Below are positions 54,250 through 62,539 of a DNA stretch of 64,000 nucleotides, one piece after another. The notes under the pieces were generated by a model that saw only the letters and a list, made by a program, of their open reading frames with translations, was not told the origin of the DNA and ran no database searches. The DNA is taken from the NCBI GenBank assembly GCA_022072055.1, contig JAJVIK010000009.1:1-64000 (forward strand), in the 5' to 3' direction. The position numbers and the translations under genes were made by a program. How positions within the stretch are numbered: the first letter of the stretch is position 1; each line of letters starts with the position of its first letter. This DNA is from a bacterium. GTDB lineage: Bacteria; Hinthialibacterota; Hinthialibacteria; OLB16.

Positions 54250-55479
54250 TCATGGGGCTTGGCTTTCCCACTCCGCTTGCCAGATCGGCGGGATGGTGGC
54301 GATGCAGACATCGTCATTTCCCAAGAGGCCCGAGGCGAAAACCACCTGTTCTCCCTTGCGGTCCCAGCCCACATGGGGGTGAGTCACCTCCACTCGCCCA
54401 TACTCACGGTGCCCCTGGGTGAGGATATAGGTTCGCGTGCTCTTGGCGTGAATCAGGCCGATGTCCCCATGCCAATTGTCGGCCACCACCCAGCGACCGT
54501 TCTCATGCCCGGCGGCGTGCCACCAATTGAACCGCGCAAGCTCCTCTGAGGAGGCCTCCGGCCACCAGTTTCCCTTACCAAGGATCCGAACCACGCGGTT
54601 CTTGAAGTCGAGGACCTTCACATCGGCATCCTCCGTGGGTTGCGGGTGGAAGCCTCCGCAAAAAGTGAGCGTGTCGTCGATCCACCAGCAGTGGTGTGTG
54701 CAGAACTCCCCTTCCACAAACTTGTGGTCATAGACTGTTTCCTTGGTGCGCACATCCTTGATCGTGGTCCAGGATGCCAGCGACTTGTAGCTCAGGAGGT
54801 TCGGGTTGGTCAGGCTGAACATGACATGCCCGGCGTATTGCGCGCCGGGAAGCCGCGCAATCTCGTCAATGCTTCCATCCCGGATGCCGATTGAGATCAC
54901 TACCGCTTCCTCTCCCGGGTTTGAGGACCCCCTTCCGCCGACCCCAAGGCCGAGACAGGCTCCCTCACTGTTCTCTGTCAGATAGGCGTTCGGACGGGCG
55001 TAGTCCCCCTCCAGAGCGCAGATCACCCGTTCCCGGGCGCGCACTCTTGAGGGTGAGGCGGAGGGGTTGCTCGAAGGGGAGATCTCCAAATCCACCTCCA
55101 CGACCTGATTTCCGCGAATCGCGTAAAAACTGTTCCTGGATTTCGCGCAGGTGGCGTACCCATATCCCCCTTGCGGATGTTTCAAACGAACCAGTTCCCC
55201 GGTGGCGGTAAGATAGGCCATCAGCCCCCCGTTCTCGCGCGAAGAGGTGAACAGGATCGCGGAACTGTCCGCCAGCCAGGAGCGCTGCTCGTAATACAGG
55301 TTCACATCCCCCGCCGGGTGGGTGGTCAAAAAGGTGAGCTCGGCGCCGGTTTCCGGATCGGTCTGTTTACGGTGCTCGCATGGGAGCACTTCCAGATCGA
55401 AGAGAGGGGCCTCCGCGATGGCCCGGATGGGCGCGGACAGAATCAGGATCAGCAGGATTGTCGGCAGGTTTGTTTTCAA
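54250..55479 (-). CDS. Secreted oligogalacturonate-lyase-like (PL22) beta-propeller
   Basis: 409 residues from TTG 55479. The Shine-Dalgarno AGGAGGAA is formed by the last codons and stop region of the upstream gene, implying coupling. The signal peptide ends near AIA-EA. A WD40/propeller pattern with PL22-like elements follows: LPGAQYAGHVMFSLTNPNLL, FCTHHCWWIDDTLTF, FNWWHAAGHENGRWVVADN and EVTHPHVGWDRKGEQVVFAS, giving several histidines for a metal site. PL22 enzymes split unsaturated galacturonate dimers. Export is atypical, so the substrate may be another uronide. Confidence 0.65.
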   Translation of the reverse strand: MKTNLPTILLILILSAPIRAIAEAPLFDLEVLPCEHRKQTDPETGAELTFLTTHPAGDVNLYYEQRSWLADSSAILFTSSRENGGLMAYLTATGELVRLKHPQGGYGYATCAKSRNSFYAIRGNQVVEVDLEISPSSNPSASPSRVRARERVICALEGDYARPNAYLTENSEGACLGLGVGGRGSSNPGEEAVVISIGIRDGSIDEIARLPGAQYAGHVMFSLTNPNLLSYKSLASWTTIKDVRTKETVYDHKFVEGEFCTHHCWWIDDTLTFCGGFHPQPTEDADVKVLDFKNRVVRILGKGNWWPEASSEELARFNWWHAAGHENGRWVVADNWHGDIGLIHAKSTRTYILTQGHREYGRVEVTHPHVGWDRKGEQVVFASGLLGNDDVCIATIPPIWQAEWESQAP

Positions 55480-55486
55480 TGGATTC

Positions 55487-56722
55487 TTATTCCTCCTGTT
55501 GGGATACTCCGCTGCTTTTCCTCCATTCCTCCTGGAAATGGAAGAGGTCCAGGAAGTCCACCGTTCCGTCCCCGTTCAGATCGTGCGGATTGGGAGTCTC
55601 GGTCGGCGAAGGCGTCGCGGTCAGGGTCGGAGAAAGGCTTGGGGTGGGCGTGGCGGTGAGCGTGGGAGACAAGGTGGCCGTGAAGGTTCCGCTCGGGGTG
55701 ACCGTGGGGATCGGAGTGCGAGTGACTGTCGGCGTGGGCGTGGCCACAATCTGGCCGTGAAAGTTGCGGACAAAATGAGTGAACGAAAAATCGAGCGTTT
55801 CCGGGACCATGTTATTGGGGAAGGGAAGCCAGCTCTGGATATCGTACTCGTCCGGTTTCCCACCCACCGCGCGGTACTCCCGTCCTTGTTGAAGCACGGA
55901 GTAGGTCCAGCTTGCGTCGCTGGAGTAGGGCGTGTGGTCGGAGGCCCAGTAGATCAGGCTGAATGGGAGTCCCAGTCCCCGGCAAAACAGCTCCAATTGC
56001 TTCACCTCGCTCCAGTTCCCATCGTGATTGAAGCGAATCCAATCCGGATCGAGGCAAAAGAAATCGAGGCCGCGCACATTCAATTCCGCGAGCCGCGCGT
56101 TCAGATCGAGGATCCAGTTCTTCAGGTCGTCGAGCGGGATCGCTGGGTAAGGCTCGATGCTCCCGATCGCGGTTTCCGGGTATTTCTCGCGGACCATCCG
56201 AATCCACTCGGCGGTCTGGTTCACCGCGAAGGCATAGTCTCCATACCCGTTGGCGAGCACATTGATGAGTGGCTCATCCATCGAGAAGGCGTCAATCCGC
56301 GCGCCCAGTGAAAGGAACCGGTCGTACAAAGGACTGACCGCGTCAAAGCAGGCTTGAGCCGACTGGCACCATTCCTTGAGCGCCCCGGTCTCGATGAAGA
56401 GCTTCTTGTCCCATTCCTTAATGAGCGCGAACCACTCGGTGAGCTCCGCGTCCGAATACCGGTTGATGGCGTGGTCGTAATACCCGATGGCGTGAATGAG
56501 GTTGCGCGCCTCGACCCACTCGTCGGGATGTTCGAAAAGGTCGCGGAACGGCTCCTTGTTTACGCCGATGCCTGGCGGTGGAACAAGGCGGATAAGGGGA
56601 ACCCCCGGGGGGAAGAGCGGTTCGGAACCCGCGAGGCTATCCGGGCTCGGGAGCAGGAGGGCGACCCACGCAAGGAGCGCCCTCCCGGCCCCGACTCGAA
56701 TCAGCCTTGGACTGTTTCCCAT
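55487..56722 (-). CDS. Secreted TIM-barrel hydrolase-like protein with Thr/Pro linker and dockerin-like tail
   Basis: 411 residues from ATG 56722, overlapping the upstream oxidoreductase gene by 22 bases. The N-terminus ([20 protein letters not shown]) is a signal peptide. The domain from 35 to 300 has barrel-like strands with acidic ends: [39 protein letters not shown] and [10 protein letters not shown], suggestive of a glycosidase of unknown family. [18 protein letters not shown]-type linker leads to [20 protein letters not shown], a single dockerin-like calcium loop. It may be displayed with other tailed enzymes. Confidence 0.65.
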   Translation of the reverse strand: MGNSPRLIRVGAGRALLAWVALLLPSPDSLAGSEPLFPPGVPLIRLVPPPGIGVNKEPFRDLFEHPDEWVEARNLIHAIGYYDHAINRYSDAELTEWFALIKEWDKKLFIETGALKEWCQSAQACFDAVSPLYDRFLSLGARIDAFSMDEPLINVLANGYGDYAFAVNQTAEWIRMVREKYPETAIGSIEPYPAIPLDDLKNWILDLNARLAELNVRGLDFFCLDPDWIRFNHDGNWSEVKQLELFCRGLGLPFSLIYWASDHTPYSSDASWTYSVLQQGREYRAVGGKPDEYDIQSWLPFPNNMVPETLDFSFTHFVRNFHGQIVATPTPTVTRTPIPTVTPSGTFTATLSPTLTATPTPSLSPTLTATPSPTETPNPHDLNGDGTVDFLDLFHFQEEWRKSSGVSQQEE

Positions 56723-57843
56723 GCCCCTGATCTTGCCGACTTGAGGACCGCGTCGCAAACCTGCTGGGTCTCGAGGGCGTCGCGGAAGGTCGGCGAGGCG
56801 GGCTTGCCCTGGGTGACCCCCGCGAGGAAATCGGCCACCTGATGGACAAAGCTGTGCTCGTAGCCGATCTGGAGTCCCGGGACCCACCATTTGCCCATAT
56901 AGGGGTGGTCGCCATCGGTGACATGGATCGAGCGCCACCCGCGCACAATCCCCTGATCGCCATGGTCGAAGTACGAGAGACGGTGCAGGTCATGGAGGTC
57001 CCAGGCGATGGAGGCGTGCTCGCCGTTGATCTCGAAGGTGTAGAGCGCCTTGTGGCCGCGCGCGTAACGGGTGCTCTCGAAGGTCGCCAGCGAGCCGTTC
57101 TTGAAGCGCGCGAGAAACGCGCAAGCGTCATCAATGCCGACCTTCTCGACCTTGCCGGTGAGCGTGTGCATGCGCTCCTTGATGAAGGTCTCGGTCATGG
57201 CGGAGACCTTGTCCACTCCGCCGTTGAGCCAGATCGCGGTGTCGATGCAGTGCGCCAGCAGGTCGCCGGTCACCCCGCTACCCGCGGCGTTCACATCCAG
57301 CCTCCACAACCCGGTCCCCCCCTGAGGAAGGTCGCTGGAGATCGTCCAATCCTGCAGGAAGACCGCGCGGTAGTGGAAGATGCGCCCGAGTTTGCCCTCG
57401 TCGATGAGCTGCTTGGCGAGGGTCACCGCCGGTACGCGACGGTAGTTGTACCAGACCATGTTGGGGACCTTGGCGGCCTCGACCGCCTTGACCATGTCGA
57501 TCCCCTCGGCGCTGTCGCGCGCAAGGGGTTTCTCGCACAGGATCATCTTCCCCGCCGCCGCCGCGGCCAGCGCGATCTCACGGTGGCTGTCGTTGGGGGT
57601 GCAGATGTCCACCAGGTCGATATCCTTGCGCTCGACCAGTTTGCGCCAGTCGGTCTCGGTCGATTCGAACCCCCACTGGGAGGCGAAGGCCTCGACCTTG
57701 TCCTTGCTCCGGGCGCAGGCCGCCTTCATGCGGATATCGTAACCGAGGTCGAAGAAATTCCCCACCTTGCGGTAGGCGTTGGAATGGGCGCGGCCCATGA
57801 AGCCGTACCCGATCACGGCGACATTCAAAGGTTTTTTGGACAT
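56701..57843 (-). CDS. Gfo/Idh/MocA-family sugar oxidoreductase
   Basis: 380 residues; GGAGG eight bases before ATG 57843. The NAD-binding motif [17 protein letters not shown] is at the N-terminus, and [12 protein letters not shown] holds the catalytic-region lysine. [16 protein letters not shown] carries the substrate-side histidine in the family's GGGxxxDxGxHxxD-like position. It probably oxidises inositol or a hexose-derived ring in partnership with the isomerase upstream. It lies mid-operon between the isomerase and the tailed hydrolase. Confidence 0.88.
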   Translation of the reverse strand: MSKKPLNVAVIGYGFMGRAHSNAYRKVGNFFDLGYDIRMKAACARSKDKVEAFASQWGFESTETDWRKLVERKDIDLVDICTPNDSHREIALAAAAAGKMILCEKPLARDSAEGIDMVKAVEAAKVPNMVWYNYRRVPAVTLAKQLIDEGKLGRIFHYRAVFLQDWTISSDLPQGGTGLWRLDVNAAGSGVTGDLLAHCIDTAIWLNGGVDKVSAMTETFIKERMHTLTGKVEKVGIDDACAFLARFKNGSLATFESTRYARGHKALYTFEINGEHASIAWDLHDLHRLSYFDHGDQGIVRGWRSIHVTDGDHPYMGKWWVPGLQIGYEHSFVHQVADFLAGVTQGKPASPTFRDALETQQVCDAVLKSARSGAWETVQG

Positions 57844-57927
57844 GGATGAGGCCTCCGTTCAATGTGGGGTGGGGTTCACCTCCCCCTGAATGACATTGAC
57901 TCCTACTAGTGGGGAGGGGATCCCGCT

Positions 57928-58977
57928 CTACTCTCTCCACCCGTGCGCGTCACGAACCGCCACCATCGCGGCCAGGATGCTGTTCCAGGTTTCCGGCTTC
58001 ATCATCACGCTGTTCGGGAACATGCAGCCATCCCAGCACATGTGCTTGAACGCCTTGGTCGGATTGCCCTTTTCGTCGCGCAGCCAGAAGCCCGCGTGGC
58101 GGGCAATGTCGAGCTTCCCGTTTGGATCGTTCGGCAGGCAGTGTCTCCCGGTGCGGTCGTGGGAGCCGGAGCCGAACACCGTGGCGTCGTTCTGGGCCAC
58201 ATGGAAATCGATGGTCCAGGGGCGCAGCGCGGCGGTCAATTGGATCAGCGCCTCATCGATCTTGTCGTGGTCGTCCCAGGCGAAGTTGGTCGGCAGGATG
58301 GCATCCTCCGGGGCGTTGTAGCCCATCGTGTAGAGCAGCGTGTGCGCCATGTCGGCCTGGAACCCCAAAGTCTTGGGGCGATTCACCATCTCCAGGAGCT
58401 GCACCATGCGCCGCCAACTGTGCATCCCCCCCCAGCAGATTTCCCCCTCGGCGGCGAGGCGCTCGCCATGGTCCTCGGCGATGTCGCACGCCAGGGAAAA
58501 AGTCTCCGCGATCTTCCTTTGATTGCCCTCAGGGTCGGCGGACCAGTCGCCGGGGCCACAGGCGGAATCGATGCGAACCACGCCATAGGGACGAACCCCC
58601 AGCTCCCGGAGATTCTTGGCGATGGCGCAGCCTTTCCTCACTTGGGTCAGAAAGTTGGTCCGCCCCTCTCCGGTGTCCATCGCGGAACCTCCACCGGTGG
58701 GGGGCCAAACCGGGGCCACTACCGAGCCGATGGCCAGGTTCCTGGCGCGGACCTTGTCGGCCAAACGCTTGAGGTCATCGTCCGAGGAATCAATGCTGAC
58801 ATGCGGGTCGAACAGGAACAGGTCCACCCCCTCGAACCGAGCGCCGTTCACCTCCGCGGCGGCGGTGAGTTCCAGCATCGTGTCGAGGTCGATCGGCGGA
58901 TCGGCCCCTTCTCCACCCTTCCCGACCACTCCGGGCCAGGCGGCGTTGTGCAGCTTGGGGAAATTGTTGGATGTCAT
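57928..58977 (-). CDS. Xylose-isomerase-like TIM-barrel sugar isomerase/epimerase
   Basis: 349 residues with a perfect AGGAGGTGA site upstream. TIM-barrel metal ligands of the AP-endonuclease-2/IolE superfamily are suggested by E178 in [25 protein letters not shown], and IDFHVAQND and GRHC near the C-terminus. It likely isomerises a keto-sugar or inositol intermediate made by the neighbouring oxidoreductase. The ~84-base gap to that gene contains imperfect CTCCCC/GGGGAG arms. Confidence 0.8.
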   Translation of the reverse strand: MTSNNFPKLHNAAWPGVVGKGGEGADPPIDLDTMLELTAAAEVNGARFEGVDLFLFDPHVSIDSSDDDLKRLADKVRARNLAIGSVVAPVWPPTGGGSAMDTGEGRTNFLTQVRKGCAIAKNLRELGVRPYGVVRIDSACGPGDWSADPEGNQRKIAETFSLACDIAEDHGERLAAEGEICWGGMHSWRRMVQLLEMVNRPKTLGFQADMAHTLLYTMGYNAPEDAILPTNFAWDDHDKIDEALIQLTAALRPWTIDFHVAQNDATVFGSGSHDRTGRHCLPNDPNGKLDIARHAGFWLRDEKGNPTKAFKHMCWDGCMFPNSVMMKPETWNSILAAMVAVRDAHGWRE

Positions 58978-59012
58978 GATGGTGAATCACCTCCTGGGGT
59001 GTCGACTTGAAC

Positions 59013-59453
59013 CTACAGGAACTCCAAATCGTACTTTTTTCCCAGCGCGAATACAGCCTCTGTGCTCGGTGGACTGTCGGCGAAAAGTTCATGGGCCTCC
59101 ACAAAAAACTGCTCGAAACCTCCGGGAGCCAGCGTGACCACCATACGGCCCTCCGTGGCGCCGACATTCTGAAACCGGTGGGGGATTTCCTTGGGAGCAA
59201 AAAGAATCGCTCCCGGCCCGGCGCGGATGACCTCATCCCCAACCTGGAACTCGAACTCCCCTTCCACCACGAAGAAAGTTTCATGTTCCCGATGGTGAAC
59301 ATGGGGAGGGGGACCGCATCCGGGCGGCGGCTGCAGTTCGATCACTGAAAGCGCCCCACCGGTTTGAGTTGAGGGGACCCGGATACGAATGTGGTCGCCG
59401 AAGGCGTGATAGATGGGGACGGAATCAGGGAGAGCTAGGAGGGGCTCAAGCAT
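59013..59453 (-). CDS. Single-domain cupin protein
   Basis: 146 residues. The cupin motif 1, PPPHVHHREHETFFVVEGEFEFQVG, gives two His and a Glu as metal ligands. Motif 2 is IPHRFQNVG. AAGGA seven bases upstream sets ATG 59453. Such proteins are sugar-binding regulators, epimerases or dioxygenase relatives; here the context suggests a carbohydrate role. Confidence 0.8.
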   Translation of the reverse strand: MLEPLLALPDSVPIYHAFGDHIRIRVPSTQTGGALSVIELQPPPGCGPPPHVHHREHETFFVVEGEFEFQVGDEVIRAGPGAILFAPKEIPHRFQNVGATEGRMVVTLAPGGFEQFFVEAHELFADSPPSTEAVFALGKKYDLEFL

Positions 59454-59479
59454 GGGGGATCCTTGCAGTCCGGCGGGAG

Positions 59480-59779
59480 CTATGCGCCAACCAAATCAGT
59501 CAACTCAATTCCAAAACGGGGCGCTTCCTCCGCCCTTAATCCCAACGCGAGAGTCACCTCCAGCGCTTTATCCGTTCCTTCGACCTCTTCGTATGCCTTA
59601 AGGATGACCATGGCGCGATCTTCCACGGGAAGTTCCCCCCATTCGCTCCAAATGACATAGAGGTGCACCGGGCCTCCTGGTCCTGTTTGTTCGATGATGA
59701 TGGTCGGCTCGCGATCAGGCTTTCCCTCACGGAGCTCGCGAACAAGCAACACCCTCAGTCTCTCCAATGAAGGATCCAT
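59480..59779 (-). CDS. Hypothetical protein partner of the HEPN-like gene
   Basis: 99 residues from ATG 59779, preceded by AAGGA six bases upstream. It has an alpha/beta pattern (PTIIIEQTGPGGPVHLYVIWSEW) and a C-terminal helical part, with no motif I recognise. It lies 26 bases after the HEPN-like gene, whose composition it shares; both look AT-richer than the sugar genes around them. Possibly an antitoxin or specificity partner (inference). Confidence 0.55.
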   Translation of the reverse strand: MDPSLERLRVLLVRELREGKPDREPTIIIEQTGPGGPVHLYVIWSEWGELPVEDRAMVILKAYEEVEGTDKALEVTLALGLRAEEAPRFGIELTDLVGA

Positions 59780-59805
59780 CTTACGTTCCTTGCGGATAAC
59801 TCCCA

Positions 59806-60309
59806 CTATCTCCTCCAAAGCAGCTCGCGTTTGGCCATGAACCAAGCTGCGGATTCCACCAGTCTCCTCACCTCGCCAGGCTCCGGAACCATTCGTCTGT
59901 AGCGCATCGGAACCCACCAATGATTGTACAAAGTTTCGGCATGCATCAGCAACTCAGTCTGAACATGTGGCTCCAGCGGACAGCCCTGCCTTCGCTTTTC
60001 CAAAATCAGCAATTCAGACCAAAAAAAAACGCTATGAATGGCTTCGCTTTTCCATTGGACCCGCAGCACCTTTGCGGTCAAGGTCGTGGCGTCCAGCTCG
60101 GGCCTCACTGGGTCCATAAATGAAGCGCCTCTGCAAATAAAGAAGGCATTCTTGAGGATCATCTCCGCCGAATACCCCGTGAGATAGATCCCGATCCATG
60201 AGTCCCCACGTCTGATTAGATTGAGGCCTTCATGGAACCGAGATATAGACGATCGGGCCAGGTCAAGCAGGGTCTCGGGTCTTGCCTCTAGTCTCGCCCG
60301 GATCGTCAT
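59806..60309 (-). CDS. HEPN-like domain protein
   Basis: 167 residues, mostly helical. The segment RSSISRFHEGLNLIRRGDSW followed by IGIYLTGYSAEMILKNAFF has the aGYxxEhxLK pattern of HEPN proteins, and NHWWVPMRYRRMV resembles the later W..RY element. A clear RxxxxxH ribonuclease motif is not obvious. HEPN proteins commonly act as RNases or NTase partners in toxin-antitoxin and defence loci. Here it sits with a small unknown gene inside a sugar operon. GGAGG nine bases upstream of ATG 60309. Confidence 0.55.
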   Translation of the reverse strand: MTIRARLEARPETLLDLARSSISRFHEGLNLIRRGDSWIGIYLTGYSAEMILKNAFFICRGASFMDPVRPELDATTLTAKVLRVQWKSEAIHSVFFWSELLILEKRRQGCPLEPHVQTELLMHAETLYNHWWVPMRYRRMVPEPGEVRRLVESAAWFMAKRELLWRR

Positions 60310-60339
60310 TTCCTCGGACCTCCGCGAAGCTATCCAACC

Positions 60340-61572
60340 CTACGCCCCCACCTCCGGCGCTTGCGGATTCACCTCCGGCCCGAAGTACCGCAGCAGCACC
60401 AGCGGGCATTCCTTGGCTAGGTTTTCGACCGTGTAGCCCTCTTTGGCGCGCGCCTCGGTGATGAAGACCTCATCCTCGGTCATCTCGCCGAAACGGATCA
60501 GAGTCGGCGATTCGATGGGCATGTTGTTGAGCCGCCCGCGACCCTGCACCACGATCACCCCCGAGGCGCCGTTGTCCTTGATCGTCGCCTTGACCCCCGG
60601 CATGACAGTCAGCTCCTTCGAGGTGAACAGCTGTTCGCCGCGCACCTTGCCATAAACCACCCAGCGGTCGGTGTAACCCTCGCCGGAGCACCCCTTGTCG
60701 ATGATCGGCTCGAGATAGTGGTTGTCCTTGAAACTCGGATCGACATTCGCCTCCCAATCGAGGGCATCCACGATGTAATCCAGGTCTTGGTGCTTGTCCT
60801 TGGGAAAGTCCTTCACCAAGAGCGACCAGGGCACCGCGCGCCCCTCGACCATGGATTGGTACATCCCGAAAACATCACTGCCCCACTGGGGTTCGTAAGT
60901 GCAGAGCGAACCCGGAGCGTGCAGGATGCAAGGGCCCACCAGCCATCCGGTCCCGGGCTTGAGGCGATAGGCCTTGGAGTAATCCAGAATCCCATTGTCT
61001 CCATCATTCCAGCGCTCCAGGCAGCGACGGATATCGGCCTTGGTGGTTCCCGGCTCCAGTCCGAAGAAGGTGTAGGGGAAGTTGTTCCCGACATTGTTCA
61101 CCTGTGGCGGGAAATAGTACGACTCCGGCTTGCCTTCCTGGCCGACCAACGCGGCCTGTTCACGGCTCTGGTGCATGTGGTGGGGAATCGGCCCCATGTT
61201 GTCGAAGAACTTGCTGTAAACCGGCCACTTCTTGTACTTGTCCCAGATCGCCTTCCCGATCAGCTCCGCGCCCAGCGAGGCGACGGCGTCCTTGAGAGTG
61301 AAACGTTGCCCCTGGTGGACCGCGTAAGAAAGCCCTTCATCCGGCGGCGCGCCCTCATTGGCGGCGGGGGTGGTGGAGGCAAACCAGCGTTCATCAATCC
61401 CGCCTCGGTGAGTTCCGAGCGCGTAGTAATCATCCGGGTGCAGCTTGATGCGCTTTCCCGGCTGAAGGAACGATCGCGGCACCCAGTTGGGGGCCAAACG
61501 CAGGATGCCCTCGCCCGCTTCGAGCGCGGCCTTGGCGACTTGAGCGACTTCGTTTCCTTGAAGGGTTTTCAT
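60340..61572 (-). CDS. Mannose-6-phosphate isomerase-like cupin protein
   Basis: 410 residues from ATG 61572 (AAGGA eight bases upstream). Elements of the type I phosphomannose isomerase/cupin fold include PIPHHMHQSREQAALVG with metal histidines and, later, GCSGEGYTDRWVVYGK and GQGRGRLN-like strands. Nothing shows that the substrate is phosphorylated. It appears to be the first gene of an eight-gene minus-strand operon (down to 54250) for sugar handling. Confidence 0.6.
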   Translation of the reverse strand: MKTLQGNEVAQVAKAALEAGEGILRLAPNWVPRSFLQPGKRIKLHPDDYYALGTHRGGIDERWFASTTPAANEGAPPDEGLSYAVHQGQRFTLKDAVASLGAELIGKAIWDKYKKWPVYSKFFDNMGPIPHHMHQSREQAALVGQEGKPESYYFPPQVNNVGNNFPYTFFGLEPGTTKADIRRCLERWNDGDNGILDYSKAYRLKPGTGWLVGPCILHAPGSLCTYEPQWGSDVFGMYQSMVEGRAVPWSLLVKDFPKDKHQDLDYIVDALDWEANVDPSFKDNHYLEPIIDKGCSGEGYTDRWVVYGKVRGEQLFTSKELTVMPGVKATIKDNGASGVIVVQGRGRLNNMPIESPTLIRFGEMTEDEVFITEARAKEGYTVENLAKECPLVLLRYFGPEVNPQAPEVGA

Positions 61573-61675
61573 GGGAGTGATCCTTTTTGTGGGGTTTTGG
61601 CTCACCTGGCCGGTAGGGTCAAATCTTGCCCGACTCCCCCGGCGCGTTCAAGGTCCGCATGCGACCCGGTAATCC

Positions 61676-61704
61676 TTGACACCTGAAACCTCCCCCCCAA
61701 CAAT
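61676..61704 (+). promoter_or_regulatory. Sigma-70-like promoter of the cupredoxin-cox operon
   Basis: TTGACA at 61676-61681, a 17-base spacer and AACAAT at 61699-61704, about 75 bases before ATG 61781. It lies in the divergent gap with the isomerase-like gene. Confidence 0.5.
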
Positions 61705-61780
61705 CGCCGAAATTTCATCACGCGCTGGGGGGCGCTTGCTCGGCCCCCATCTCAGAGGCGCTATCAAGGAGCGTTATCTC

Positions 61781-62506
61781 ATGCGTTTTTCCATGATGAA
61801 GTCGGTTTTTCTCCTCGGACTTGCCCTCGCCGTTTCGGCCCATTCCGGCGACATCAAGGGCAAGGTGATCTTTGAGGGGACGCCTCCGCCGGAGCAGCCC
61901 ATTCGCATGACCGGCGACCCCAAGTGCGAGATGATCCACAAGGGGGAGACCCTGATGACCACCAACTTCGTGGTCGGACCCGACAAGGGACTCCAGTGGG
62001 TCTTTGTGTATCTCAAGGAGGGGGTGTCCGGGGAGTTCCCGCCCCCCAAGGAGCCGGTGGTTCTGGATCAGGTCGGCTGCCACTATGTCCCGCACGTTTT
62101 CGGCATCCAGGTCGGCCAGCCGCTCACCTTGCGGAACAGCGACCCGCTGCTTCATAACGTTCACATCATTCCCAAGGAAAACAAGGAGGCCAACATCGGA
62201 ATGCCGCTGGTGGGGGACCTCCCGCATGTGTTCGACAAACCCGAGGTCATGATCACCATTAAGTGCGACATTCACAACTGGATGTACGCCTTCGCGGGGG
62301 TTATGCCGCATCCCTTCTTCGCCACCACCGCCCCCGATGGAGCCTTCGAGATCAAGAATGTCCCCGCCGGGGACTACAAGATCGCCTTCTGGCACCGCCG
62401 CATGGCCGAGCAGGTCCTCGACATTCAAGTCGCGGAGGGCCCCATGGAACAGAATGTCACCTTCAATGAGTCCATGATCAAGGGAAGAAAGAAGAAGGCC
62501 GAATAG
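61781..62506 (+). CDS. Secreted cupredoxin-like (plastocyanin-fold) protein
   Basis: 241 residues from ATG 61781, with AAGGAG nine bases upstream. The signal peptide ends near SAHS-GD. Probable copper ligands are H125 in DPLLHNVHII, C162 and H165 in IKCDIHNWMYAF, and a nearby Met, the arrangement of blue-copper domains in methylamine-utilisation-type proteins. A C-terminal FEIKNVPAGDYKIAFWHRR segment is a carboxypeptidase-regulatory-like strand set. It likely delivers electrons or copper to the oxidase encoded 33 bases downstream. Confidence 0.82.
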   Translation: MRFSMMKSVFLLGLALAVSAHSGDIKGKVIFEGTPPPEQPIRMTGDPKCEMIHKGETLMTTNFVVGPDKGLQWVFVYLKEGVSGEFPPPKEPVVLDQVGCHYVPHVFGIQVGQPLTLRNSDPLLHNVHIIPKENKEANIGMPLVGDLPHVFDKPEVMITIKCDIHNWMYAFAGVMPHPFFATTAPDGAFEIKNVPAGDYKIAFWHRRMAEQVLDIQVAEGPMEQNVTFNESMIKGRKKKAE

Positions 62507-62539
62507 CGAATCTGGAAAAGTGACAGCAGCGGCGTGGCA

